Below are positions 8,313-15,897 of a stretch of 64,000 nt of DNA, piece after piece. The translations under genes were made by a program, and so were the position numbers. The DNA lies in the NCBI RefSeq assembly GCF_001570525.1, contig NZ_BBXC01000007.1, positions 165,085-229,084 on the forward strand. The letters are read 5' to 3'. The notes below the pieces were generated by a model that worked only from the letters and a program-made list of their open reading frames with translations, did not search any database and was not told the origin of the DNA. The first letter of the stretch is position 1. Every line of letters starts with the position of its first letter. The stretch comes from Herbidospora sakaeratensis (GTDB lineage Bacteria; Actinomycetota; Actinomycetes; Streptosporangiales; Streptosporangiaceae).

Positions 8313-8908
8313 AAGAACCGCCACAACAGGGCGGCGGCGTACGTCCGGTGAGGAGCCCACGGCAGCCCTCTGGCCTGCACCTCCGCGATGGAGGGCAGCC
8401 CCTCCAGCTGCCAGGCCCGCTCGACGGCCCGCCTGATGCCCTGGTCGCCGGCCGGCAGCACGTCGGGCCGGTGGAGCTGGGCGATGAGGAACGACTGCGC
8501 CGTCCAGACGCCGACCCCCTTCACCTGTGTCAGCGCCGTGATCACCTCGGCGTCGCCGAGGCCGGCCAGGCCGTCGAGGTCGAGCAGGCCCCCGGCCTGC
8601 CGGTGGGCCAGGTCGAGCAGGTAGGCCGCCTTCGCGCCGGACAGGCCGCACTCCCGCAGGCGTTCGGTCCCCATGGCCAGGATCGCCTCCGGCGTGGGGA
8701 AACCGCCGGCCACGGCCTTGATCCGGTCGAAGAAGGCGAACGCCACGGCCGTGGAGATCTGCTGGCTGACGATGTGCAGGACCAGGCCGGAGAAGTTGGT
8801 CGGGCCGAACCGCTCGGGGCTGAACCACGCGAACGGGTCGGGTTCGCCCACCTCACCGATCAGGCGCGCGAGCACGGGGTCGCCCGCCAGCTGGTCGTAC
8901 GGCCTCAT
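8300..8908 (-). CDS. DNA-3-methyladenine glycosylase II (AlkA-type, HhH-GPD)
   Basis: 202 residues of the HhH-GPD superfamily. The helix-hairpin-helix reads LTQVKGVGVWTAQ and the catalytic Asp lies in LPAGDQGIRRAV. GLVLHIVSQQISTAVA is the usual N-terminal helix of the AlkA core. It removes alkylated purines to start base-excision repair. It lacks the extra N-terminal beta domain of E. coli AlkA, as is usual for actinobacterial short forms. Its start is only 17 bases from the divergent GNAT gene at 8926. Confidence 0.88.
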   Translation of the reverse strand: MRPYDQLAGDPVLARLIGEVGEPDPFAWFSPERFGPTNFSGLVLHIVSQQISTAVAFAFFDRIKAVAGGFPTPEAILAMGTERLRECGLSGAKAAYLLDLAHRQAGGLLDLDGLAGLGDAEVITALTQVKGVGVWTAQSFLIAQLHRPDVLPAGDQGIRRAVERAWQLEGLPSIAEVQARGLPWAPHRTYAAALLWRFFYGA

Positions 8909-8925
8909 CAGGCCATTATGGTGCG

Positions 8926-9615
8926 GTGGAAACCGACATCCTCGCCAACCCCGTCTGGGCCGCGCTGACCGGCCCGCACGCCCACTTCGCCGTCGTCGGC
9001 GGCCGGACCAGGCGTTATCCCCTCGACGTGTCGCCCTTCGCGGCGGTGCCCGACGCCTTCCGGCCCGGCGACTGGGCCGGCCTCGACGGCCAGGTGCTGA
9101 CGATCAACACCGGCGAGGTCCCGGGCGACTGGGAGACGCTCTTCGAGCTCCCGGGTGTCCAGATGGAGGGATCGGGTGTGAAGGGGGCAGCCGACCCCGG
9201 GCTGAGCGTGCTGGGGCCGGCCGACGTGCCGGAGATGCTCGATCTGGTGGCCCGCACCCAGCCGGGGCCGTTCGCCCCCCGCACCATCGAGATGGGGTCC
9301 TACCTTGGCCTTCGTGAAGACGGGCGGCTGATCGCGATGGCGGGGGAGCGGCTGCGGGTGCCCGGGTGGACCGAGATCAGCGCCGTGTGCACCGACCCCG
9401 CCCACCGGGGGCGGGGTCTGGCGTCACGGCTGGTGTCGGCGGTGGTGGCGGGCATCCGGGCCCGGGGCGACCGGCCGTTCCTGCACGCCGCCACCGTCAA
9501 CGTCAACGCCGTTCGGCTCTATGAATCACTCGGGTTCACCGTCACCCGGAACGTGACGTTCCGGGTGCTGCGGCCTCAGGAGGCCCTGACCCGCGACACC
9601 GCCGAGGCGGTGTAG
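8926..9615 (+). CDS. GNAT N-acetyltransferase, paralogue of 16878-17552
   Basis: 229 residues. The N-terminal part (NPVWAALTGPHAHFA, RYPLDVSPFAAV) is followed by a C-terminal GNAT domain with WTEISAVCTDPAHRGRGLASRLV (acetyl-CoA loop RGRGLA) and LHAATVNVNAVRLYESLGF. The same two-part layout and almost the same motifs recur in the protein at 16878-17552, so the two are paralogues. GTG 8926 has no ribosome site and lies 17 bases from a divergent start codon, so leaderless translation is likely. The 3' end overlaps a convergent gene by 40 bases. The acceptor substrate is unknown. Confidence 0.85.
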   Translation: METDILANPVWAALTGPHAHFAVVGGRTRRYPLDVSPFAAVPDAFRPGDWAGLDGQVLTINTGEVPGDWETLFELPGVQMEGSGVKGAADPGLSVLGPADVPEMLDLVARTQPGPFAPRTIEMGSYLGLREDGRLIAMAGERLRVPGWTEISAVCTDPAHRGRGLASRLVSAVVAGIRARGDRPFLHAATVNVNAVRLYESLGFTVTRNVTFRVLRPQEALTRDTAEAV

Positions 9616-12299
9616 CCCGACCCCGCGCCGACGGCGCTGATCGTGACCTTCCCGGCGGGGACGCCCGCCGGGATCGCGACGGTGAAGGCGACCCGGCCCG
9701 ACGCGTCGGCGACCGCCCGGCCGAGAACCGTCCCGTCCAGGGTGAACTGCACGCTCTCCCCGGCCCGGTAGCCGCTCGCCGTGACCGGGTTCGAGCCGCC
9801 CGCGACGACCGCGTTCGTCACGATGAGGTTGCCCGGCTTCAGCGAGGCGAGGTACTCGGCGCACGCGTCGCCCGGCGTGCCGTAGGCGGGGGTGGTGACG
9901 TTCCCGTCGTCCTCGCGGACGGTGAGGGTGCCGAAGCCGCCGTCGCCCATGACCGCGCCGGCCGTGTTGGTGACCGAGACCTTGAACGACGTGGACGCCG
10001 TCCCGGTCGCGACCGTGTCGCCGAGGGTGCCCGCCGGGACGGTCACGCAGGTCTGGCCGGGGGCGAAGGTGACCTTCTTCATCGAGATCCCGGCGCGGCC
10101 GGTGGCCGAGCCGAAGACGCTGACGTATCCGGTCACCTCGTGGCCGGCGGGGGCCGAGAGCGCCACGGCGATCGACGCCGTGCCCGGGCCGGAACCTTCG
10201 TCGACCCGGGCGGGCGCGACGTCCACCGCGATCTGCTGCTCGGGGACCCGGGCGCCGACCGCCCGGTTCTCCGCCGACAGGTCGGACAGGTAGACGCCCG
10301 TACCGGTGAAGGAGACCTGGCGGACGTCCTTCAGGTTCAGGCCCGTCGTGCTGAGCGGGATGGTGACCTGCTGGAGGATGATCTTCTTCAGCCAGGCCGA
10401 GGTGGAGCCGGGCAGCCGGGTGACGGCCCGGGAGTTGAGCGCCGAGACCGGCGACGACCAGGTCGCGCCGGCGCCGTCGGTGACGGTGATCGTGACGTCG
10501 GTGGAGGTCGCCACGGTCTCGTCGGCCGCGACCTTGACCGAGAGCTGCTCGTACCCGGACAGATCGGCGCTGTTCGCCACGGTGACGGTGCCCGACTTCA
10601 GGCGCATCATCGGCGACGACGGGATGTTGAACGCCCACGTCGCGGGCGACCAGTGGGGGAGCGCGGCCTGGTTGGTCGCGGTGGCGCAGAACGGCTGGTC
10701 CTGCGGGATCTGCAGACCGCCCGTGCCGCCCATGCTGGAGCAGAGCGCGGCCTCACCCGAGACCGAGACGTTCGCCTCGGGCTTCTCGAAGGTCGCCAGG
10801 TCCGTGCGCGAGGCGGCGGGCTGGGTGGCCGCGCTGGTCACGTCGGCGAAGGCGATCGACGGGACCGAGACGGACGAGCCGTCGAACAGCGGCAGGAACC
10901 GCTTCTCGTCGCCGAGCACGAGGCGGAAGAAGCCCGCCATGTAGACGGCGCCGACCTTCTCCTGCTGCGGCGCGGTCAGGCGCAGGGTCGTGGCCGCGGC
11001 CGGGTTGCAGACCGGGTCGTTGGCGCCGCTGCCGCCGACCGACCAGTCGTCGCCGGTGCTCGCCGGGAACAGGCCCGGCGTCCAGATCGTGTTGAAGAAG
11101 TTGTGGTTGGCGCCCTGGGCCAGCACGGCCGAGCGCAGCACGTCGTCGTCGAAGCCGTGCCGGGAGTCGTCCACGATGTGCTGGCCCATGAGGTTCTCCA
11201 CGTCGCCGTCGCAGTACGGGAGGATCGTGGCCGTCACGGTGTTGGGCAGCGAGATGCGGTCGTAGTCGACCGGCGCCAGCGGCAGCACCGCCTTGATGCC
11301 GAACTGCTTGTAGAGCGGCAGCGCGTCGTTCAGCGTGGCCGCCGCGACCACGCCCTCGCCGCCCCGCGAGTGGCCCATGATGCCGACGTTCTGGAAGTCG
11401 AAGGCGCGCTTCAGGTCGGCCGGGGTGACCGCGCCCGTCAGCGCCTGGGCCAGCGTGACGTCGCGGCCGGTGAAGGCGTCGTGGTACTCGACCGGGTCGC
11501 CGTCGTCGGCGTTCTCCAGCATGGTCAGCGTGTCGAGGATCAGCTGGCCGCGCGCCTGCGCGCCGTAGTCGGCGGCGAGCTGGTTGTCGTTGGAGTTGAT
11601 CGCGTTGGCCGAGATCGACACGACGGCGTAGCCGTTGCCGGCCAGGGCGCGGGCCGGCAGGTCGTAGCCGATGTAGCTGGGGATCGTGGCGCGCTGCGAG
11701 GGGCTGTCGGGAGACGGCTTGCAGGGCCAGCGGTTGGGGTTGGTCGCCCCGGTGCCGTAGCACGAGGTGTGCCGTCCGTGCAGGAAGATCACCAGCGGCT
11801 TCCGCTCGCGGGAGACCGGCAGGTAGATCTTGCCGGTGAGCTCGCCGCGGATGCCGCCGATGTTGAGCAGCGGGACCGCCTGGTCGCCGAAGTCGTACAC
11901 ACCCTCCTTGACCTGGAACGTTCCCGGGGTCGAGGGGTCGTCGGGGAGGACGGTCTTCTGGACCTCGGCGAGGGTGGCCGCCGCCCGCGCCGTCGCGGCC
12001 GGGGCCGCGTCGAGCACGTCGGTGGTGATCTCGCCGGCCGAGGCGACGGCCGGGTCGGCGGTGACGAGGAAGAGGGAGGTCCCGTCGGCCGACTCGGTGG
12101 CCGGGCCGAGCACCTTCCCGTCGGCGAGCAGCGAGGGGGCGCTCGAGTCGACCGGGAGCTTCTCGTCCAGGTTGAGGGTGACCTTGTAGCCGCCGGCCAC
12201 CCGGTCGACGGTCCAGTCGTCCTCGGCCGAGGCGGACGCGGGGGCGGTGGTGAAGGTGGCCACGAGGGCCAGTGACAGTAACGCGGCGGTGTTGCGCAA
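9576..12299 (-). CDS. Secreted alpha/beta-hydrolase with C-terminal beta domains
   Basis: 907 residues. A Sec signal peptide (MRNTAALLSLALVATFTTAPASASA) is followed by a short beta region and an alpha/beta-hydrolase core from about 130 to 480. The core has IFLHGRHTSC, SISANAIN and the nucleophile elbow GIMGHSRGGEG (Ser catalytic). ILPYCDGDVENLMGQ and QGANHNFF are likely acid and His regions. Residues about 500-690 form a beta-sandwich-like region, then a Calx-beta-like segment (VDEGSGPGTASIAVALSAPAG) and an Ig-like tail. It is probably an exported esterase or lipase. The substrate is unknown. The start at ATG 12299 gives a complete signal sequence. It overlaps the convergent GNAT gene by 40 bases. 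Confidence 0.85.
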   Translation of the reverse strand: MRNTAALLSLALVATFTTAPASASAEDDWTVDRVAGGYKVTLNLDEKLPVDSSAPSLLADGKVLGPATESADGTSLFLVTADPAVASAGEITTDVLDAAPAATARAAATLAEVQKTVLPDDPSTPGTFQVKEGVYDFGDQAVPLLNIGGIRGELTGKIYLPVSRERKPLVIFLHGRHTSCYGTGATNPNRWPCKPSPDSPSQRATIPSYIGYDLPARALAGNGYAVVSISANAINSNDNQLAADYGAQARGQLILDTLTMLENADDGDPVEYHDAFTGRDVTLAQALTGAVTPADLKRAFDFQNVGIMGHSRGGEGVVAAATLNDALPLYKQFGIKAVLPLAPVDYDRISLPNTVTATILPYCDGDVENLMGQHIVDDSRHGFDDDVLRSAVLAQGANHNFFNTIWTPGLFPASTGDDWSVGGSGANDPVCNPAAATTLRLTAPQQEKVGAVYMAGFFRLVLGDEKRFLPLFDGSSVSVPSIAFADVTSAATQPAASRTDLATFEKPEANVSVSGEAALCSSMGGTGGLQIPQDQPFCATATNQAALPHWSPATWAFNIPSSPMMRLKSGTVTVANSADLSGYEQLSVKVAADETVATSTDVTITVTDGAGATWSSPVSALNSRAVTRLPGSTSAWLKKIILQQVTIPLSTTGLNLKDVRQVSFTGTGVYLSDLSAENRAVGARVPEQQIAVDVAPARVDEGSGPGTASIAVALSAPAGHEVTGYVSVFGSATGRAGISMKKVTFAPGQTCVTVPAGTLGDTVATGTASTSFKVSVTNTAGAVMGDGGFGTLTVREDDGNVTTPAYGTPGDACAEYLASLKPGNLIVTNAVVAGGSNPVTASGYRAGESVQFTLDGTVLGRAVADASGRVAFTVAIPAGVPAGKVTISAVGAGSGYTASAVSRVRAS

Positions 12300-12388
12300 G
12301 AGGGAGCCTTACTCGTACGAGCCGGGTGTTGCGATTCGGACGGTATGGGCGGTTTGTTACCGGAGCCTCCTGATCATGTTTCGCCGGA

Positions 12389-12413
12389 ATTTCCTATTGA
12401 CTCTGTAGGAAAT
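12389..12413. promoter_or_regulatory. Palindrome 1 (TTTCCTA-N9-TAGGAAA), carbonic anhydrase promoter
   Basis: ATTTCCTA (12389-12396), 9 bases, TAGGAAAT (12406-12413): perfect 8-base arms. The spacer contains TTGACT (12397-12402), a -35-like hexamer, with TAACTG 16 bases on. That would place the transcript start about at the ATG at 12433, making the mRNA leaderless and the palindrome a -35-overlapping operator. Two related palindromes lie at 14158 and 14183. Confidence 0.6.
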
Positions 12414-12432
12414 GTGGGTAACTGTGACTCCC

Positions 12433-12927
12433 ATGAGTGTCACCGACCGGCTCCTGGCCAACGCCGAGACCTACGCCGCCGGCTTCGACAAGGGCGCGCT
12501 CCCGCTGCCCCCCGCGCTGGGCGTCGCCGTGCTGGCCTGCATGGACGCCCGCCTCAACGTCTACGGGCTCCTCGGCCTGACCGAGGGCGACGCCCACGTC
12601 ATCCGCAACGCCGGGGGAGTGGTGACCGCCGACGAACGGCGCTCGCTGGCCATCTCCCAGCGCCTTCTCGGCACCACCGAGATCATCCTCATTCACCACA
12701 CCGACTGCGGCATGGTCACCTTCACCGACGACGGCTTCAAGGAGTCGATCCGCGCCGAGACGGGCCTGCGGCCCGACTGGCCGGCCGAGGCGTTCCCCGA
12801 CGCGGAGGAGGACGTGCGGCAGTCGATCGGCCGCATCCTCGCCGACCCCTTCATCCCCCGGAAGGATTCGGTCCGGGGTTTCGTGTACGAGGTCGAGACC
12901 GGCCGCCTGCGTGAGGTGAAGGCCTGA
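12433..12927 (+). CDS. Beta-class carbonic anhydrase
   Basis: 164 residues. The zinc ligands and catalytic dyad are visible in VLACMDARL (Cys, Asp-Arg) and IHHTDCGM (His, Cys). The spacing and short length match the actinobacterial Rv1284-type beta-carbonic anhydrases, which interconvert CO2 and bicarbonate; one family member is tied to sulfur metabolism in some bacteria. ATG 12433 is used, with no ribosome site but a promoter placed for leaderless mRNA. A small gene follows after one base, and the palindrome upstream is shared with the sulfur-type genes at 14.2 kb. Confidence 0.92.
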   Translation: MSVTDRLLANAETYAAGFDKGALPLPPALGVAVLACMDARLNVYGLLGLTEGDAHVIRNAGGVVTADERRSLAISQRLLGTTEIILIHHTDCGMVTFTDDGFKESIRAETGLRPDWPAEAFPDAEEDVRQSIGRILADPFIPRKDSVRGFVYEVETGRLREVKA

Positions 12928-12928
12928 G

Positions 12929-13300
12929 ATGTCCCCCACGACCCGGACCCTGACGCGTGAGCTGCGCCTCCTCGCCGCCGCCGACCCCGCGGAGGCGCGA
13001 AACCGCAGGGCGCGGCTGCTGGCGGAGTGGCGCGGCGCGTCGGCCGGGCTGCTCGCCCAGGTGCTGTCGGCGGCCATCGAGCTCGGCACGGCCGAAGGCC
13101 GCCTGGCCTCCCTCGGGCGGCAGAGCGGGGTACTGCGGGCCCGGCTGCGGGAAGCGGGGTTGTCGCTGTCGGAGGCCGCGGGCGCGGTCGACGGCGACGC
13201 TCCCACTTCGGCCGTGGCCGAGGCCCGCGCCCGCATCGTCGGCGTCGCCGCCGAGGTGGGGCGGCTGCCGATGGCGCCGCCCCGCCAGGAGTTCGTCTAG
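12929..13300 (+). CDS. Small helical protein of unknown function
   Basis: 123 residues, Ala/Arg-rich, with predicted long helices (AAADPAEARNRRARLLAEWR and LGRQSGVLRARLREAG) and no signal peptide or membrane segment. I do not recognise the family. The ATG begins one base after the carbonic anhydrase stop (TGAGATG), so translation is coupled and the two probably act or are controlled together. The stop shares a CTAG with the convergent monooxygenase gene. Codon use is like its neighbours, which supports a real gene. Confidence 0.65.
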   Translation: MSPTTRTLTRELRLLAAADPAEARNRRARLLAEWRGASAGLLAQVLSAAIELGTAEGRLASLGRQSGVLRARLREAGLSLSEAAGAVDGDAPTSAVAEARARIVGVAAEVGRLPMAPPRQEFV

Positions 13301-14136
13301 GACACCCGGGCGTACCGGCGGGTGAAGCGGTCACGCAGGCCGCCCGCCGGGTAGGCCGCGCGGAACGCGCCCCGGGCCCGTAGCGCCGGCACCAGGTGCC
13401 GCGTGATGGCCCGCAGGTCCTGAGGGAGCACGCCCGGCCGGAGCCGGAAGCCGTCGACGCCCGCCGCCTGCCAGTCGAGCAGCAGGTGGGCCAGCCCGGT
13501 CGCCGAGCCCGAGTAGACGTGCGCGTCGCTGTCGAACGCGACGCCGTCGAGGTCGTCGAGGCGCTCCTTCAGGCCGGTGCCGTCCAGGAACACGACCAGG
13601 TCGGCCAGCACCGTCACACCCGGGGCCGCCCGCCGGGCCCGGTCGGCCAGCGCGGCGGCCTCCCTGCGGTCGTGCGGGGTGACGAACACGACGTCGGCGG
13701 CGCGGGCCGCCACCTCCACCGGCAGGCCGGGGCCGGCCAGGGTGGTCACCAGGGGGCGTCCGGACAGCCGGGGGCGCAGTTCGCCGGAGGTGTGCCAGCC
13801 CGCGCGGCCGGGGCCGGCCCGGTCGAGGGCGGCCAGCCCGGCCGCCGCCTCGGCGCCGCTCGCCGCCGGGACGAGTCCGATCCGGGACGTCAGCGGCGCG
13901 GTCGCCGTGGCCAGGAGCAGAGCGTCGAGCGGGCCGGTCACCTCGTCGCCCGGACAGCTCCGCAGCCGGATGACGTCCTCGAAGGTGACGAAGTCGAGCA
14001 GCCCTCGTTCGGCCTCCTGGACCAGGTAGGTCCAGTAGGCGGCGGTGAACAGGGCGTCCGGGCTCGCGCCCTCGGCACGCCAGGCGGCGGGATGCCACCC
14101 GGCGCCGTCGAGGGCGGCGGCCAGATGCAGTGTCAT
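13297..14136 (-). CDS. Compact luciferase-like flavin monooxygenase (NtaA/SnaA/DszA type)
   Basis: 279 residues. The N-terminus (HLAAALDGAGWHPAAWR, YLVQEAERGLLDFVTFED) and a later segment (PLVTTLAGPGLPVEVAARAADVVFV) are those of FMN-dependent monooxygenases of the NtaA/SnaA/DszA group, many of which cleave C-S or C-N bonds. Family members usually have 350-450 residues. Here the stretch between GLVPAAS and SGRPLVTT is much shorter than usual, an internal loss rather than a truncated end. The C-terminal part is also compact. ATG 14136 has GAGGAG 6 bases upstream and a good promoter (14169-14197). It may have changed substrate or be impaired; the reading frame is intact. Confidence 0.78.
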   Translation of the reverse strand: MTLHLAAALDGAGWHPAAWRAEGASPDALFTAAYWTYLVQEAERGLLDFVTFEDVIRLRSCPGDEVTGPLDALLLATATAPLTSRIGLVPAASGAEAAAGLAALDRAGPGRAGWHTSGELRPRLSGRPLVTTLAGPGLPVEVAARAADVVFVTPHDRREAAALADRARRAAPGVTVLADLVVFLDGTGLKERLDDLDGVAFDSDAHVYSGSATGLAHLLLDWQAAGVDGFRLRPGVLPQDLRAITRHLVPALRARGAFRAAYPAGGLRDRFTRRYARVS

Positions 14137-14157
14137 GTGGTCTCCTCGAACGGACTT

Positions 14158-14179
14158 TTCCTACAGGAATAGTAGGGAA
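14158..14179. promoter_or_regulatory. Palindrome 2 (TTCCTA-N9-TAGGGAA)
   Basis: TTCCTA (14158-14163), 9 bases, TAGGGAA (14173-14179): same arms and spacing as palindrome 1, one base off symmetry. It covers the -10 and presumed start of the monooxygenase promoter on the minus strand, so a bound protein would block that gene. Confidence 0.55.
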
Positions 14180-14197
14180 TAATTACCCACTTAACAA
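14169..14197 (-). promoter_or_regulatory. Sigma-70-type promoter of the monooxygenase gene
   Basis: On the minus strand TTGTTA (14192-14197) and TACTAT (14169-14174) are separated by 17 bases, a good -35/-10 pair about 35-60 bases upstream of the ATG at 14136. Palindrome 2 overlaps the -10 and palindrome 3 the -35. Confidence 0.55.
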
Positions 14198-14204
14198 GTA
14201 GGAC
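14183..14204. promoter_or_regulatory. Palindrome 3 (TTACCCA-N9-TAGGAC), degenerate
   Basis: TTACCCA (14183-14189), 9 bases, TAGGAC (14199-14204). It keeps the N9 spacing and the CC/GG core of palindromes 1 and 2, and has an inner ACTT-AAC-AAGT symmetry (14189-14199). It directly abuts TTGACG (14205-14210), a possible -35 for the ABC transporter operon on the plus strand. Confidence 0.45.
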
Positions 14205-14265
14205 TTGACGGAAATGTGCATGGCGTGCTGAGCTTTAGCCAGCTCAAAGAGGAGGCACACCCCCC

Positions 14266-15120
14266 ATGACCACGACCGCGCCGGCCGTCCGGCAAGCCAC
14301 CGGGCCGAAGGTGGCGCCCACCCGGCACCCGTTCCGGTGGCTGGCCGCCGCCGGGGTGGTGCTGCTGCTCGCCATGGCCGCCAACTCGCTGGTCACCAAC
14401 CCGGCCTGGGAGTGGGAGGTGGTCGGCCAGTACCTCTTCGCACCCTCGGTCCTGCGCGCGGTGCTGCTCACGCTGGAGCTGACCGCCCTCGGCACCGTCT
14501 TCGGCTTCGCGCTCGGCGGGGTGCTCGCGGTCATGCGGCTGTCGCCCAACCCGCTGCTGTCGTCGGTCGCGTGGGGGTACGTCTGGGTGTTCCGGGCCGT
14601 GCCGCTGATCCTGCAGCTGCTGTTCTGGTACAACCTGGCGCTGCTCTATCCGCGCCTGTCGTTCGGGATCCCGTTCGGGCCCTCGTTCTTCTCCGTCGGC
14701 ACGATGGACCTGATCGGCCCGGTCACCGCCGCCGCGCTCGGGCTGGCGCTGCACCAGGCCGCCTACGCCGCCGAGATCGTGCGCGGCGGGCTGCTCGCGG
14801 TCGACCCGGGTCAGCGCGAGGCCGCCGCCGCGCTGGGCATCCCCCGGGTGCGGCGGTTCTTCCGGATCATCCTGCCGCAGGCCATGCGGAGCATCGTGCC
14901 GAACGCCGGCAACGAGATCATCGGCCTGGTCAAGGGCACCTCGGTGGTCTACATCATGGCCCTGCCCGAGCTCTTCTACCAGGTCCAGGTCATCTACATG
15001 CGCAACGGCCGGGTGGTCGCGCTGCTGCTGGTCGCCGCCATCTGGTACCTCGCGCTGACCACGGTCATGTCGGTGGTCCAGCACTACGTCGAACGCCACT
15101 ACGGACGAGGCCGGTCATGA
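14266..15120 (+). CDS. Polar amino-acid ABC transporter permease
   Basis: 284 residues of the HisM/GlnP family. A charged cytoplasmic N-terminus of about 25 residues is followed by several membrane segments. The permease EAA loop reads REAAAALGIPRVRRFFRIILPQA, the contact point for the ATPase. Such importers take up amino acids, including cystine or modified cysteines. ATG 14266 has AGAGGAGG upstream. The stop overlaps the ATPase start (ATGA). Only one permease gene is present, so it likely forms a homodimer. Confidence 0.93.
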   Translation: MTTTAPAVRQATGPKVAPTRHPFRWLAAAGVVLLLAMAANSLVTNPAWEWEVVGQYLFAPSVLRAVLLTLELTALGTVFGFALGGVLAVMRLSPNPLLSSVAWGYVWVFRAVPLILQLLFWYNLALLYPRLSFGIPFGPSFFSVGTMDLIGPVTAAALGLALHQAAYAAEIVRGGLLAVDPGQREAAAALGIPRVRRFFRIILPQAMRSIVPNAGNEIIGLVKGTSVVYIMALPELFYQVQVIYMRNGRVVALLLVAAIWYLALTTVMSVVQHYVERHYGRGRS

Positions 15121-15869
15121 TCGAGATCGACGGGGTGCACAAGAGCTTCGGCGCCCTGCACGTGCTGCGCGGCGTCAGCCTGAAGGTCGCCCCCGGCGAG
15201 GTCGCCGTCGTGCTCGGCCCGTCGGGGTCGGGCAAGTCGACCCTGCTGCGCACCATCAACCACCTGGAGAAGGTCGACGCCGGCACGGTCGCCGTCGACG
15301 GAGAGCTCGTCGGCTACCGCCGCTCCGGCGACGTGCTGCACGAGCTGCCCGAACGCGAGATCCTGCGGCAGCGGACGAAGATCGGCTTCGTCTTCCAGAA
15401 CTTCAACCTGTTCCCCCACCTGACCGTACGGGAGAACGTCGCCGAGGCCCCGATCTCGGCCCAGCGCCGCCCGAAGGCCGAGGTCGCCGAGACCGTGAAC
15501 CGCCTGCTGCTGCGGGTGGGCCTGTCCGACAAGGCCGACGCCTACCCGGGCACGCTGTCCGGCGGCCAGCGCCAGCGGGTCGCCATCGCCCGCGCCCTGG
15601 CCCTCGACCCGAAGGTCGTGCTCTTCGACGAGCCCACCTCCGCCCTCGACCCCGAACTGGTCGGCGAGGTCCTCGACGTCATGCGCGACCTGGCGAAGAC
15701 CGGCACGACCATGGTCGTCGTCACGCACGAGATCGGCTTCGCCCGCGAGGCCGCCGACACCGTCGTCTTCCTCGACGAGGGCCTCGTCGTCGAACAGGGC
15801 CCGCCCGACCAGGTCATCGACCACCCCCAGCACGAACGCACCCGCGCGTTCATCAGCCGCGTCCTCTAA
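15117..15869 (+). CDS. Polar amino-acid ABC transporter ATP-binding protein
   Basis: 250 residues. Walker A GPSGSGKST, signature LSGGQRQRVAIARAL, Walker B VVLFDEPTSALDP and the switch His in VVTHEIGFAREA are all present. It powers the importer encoded by the flanking genes. It overlaps the permease stop by 4 bases (ATGA), so the two are translationally coupled. The substrate-binding lipoprotein gene starts 28 bases after its stop. Confidence 0.95.
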   Translation: MIEIDGVHKSFGALHVLRGVSLKVAPGEVAVVLGPSGSGKSTLLRTINHLEKVDAGTVAVDGELVGYRRSGDVLHELPEREILRQRTKIGFVFQNFNLFPHLTVRENVAEAPISAQRRPKAEVAETVNRLLLRVGLSDKADAYPGTLSGGQRQRVAIARALALDPKVVLFDEPTSALDPELVGEVLDVMRDLAKTGTTMVVVTHEIGFAREAADTVVFLDEGLVVEQGPPDQVIDHPQHERTRAFISRVL

Positions 15870-15897
15870 TAGCGCGTCCTCAAAGGAGAAACCCCCC

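Noticed and set aside
14205-14265. SAM or other riboswitch upstream of the ABC importer
   Set aside because: The leader from the putative -35 to the ATG is only about 60 bases with a 5-base stem (GAGCT-N6-AGCTC); too short for a known riboswitch.
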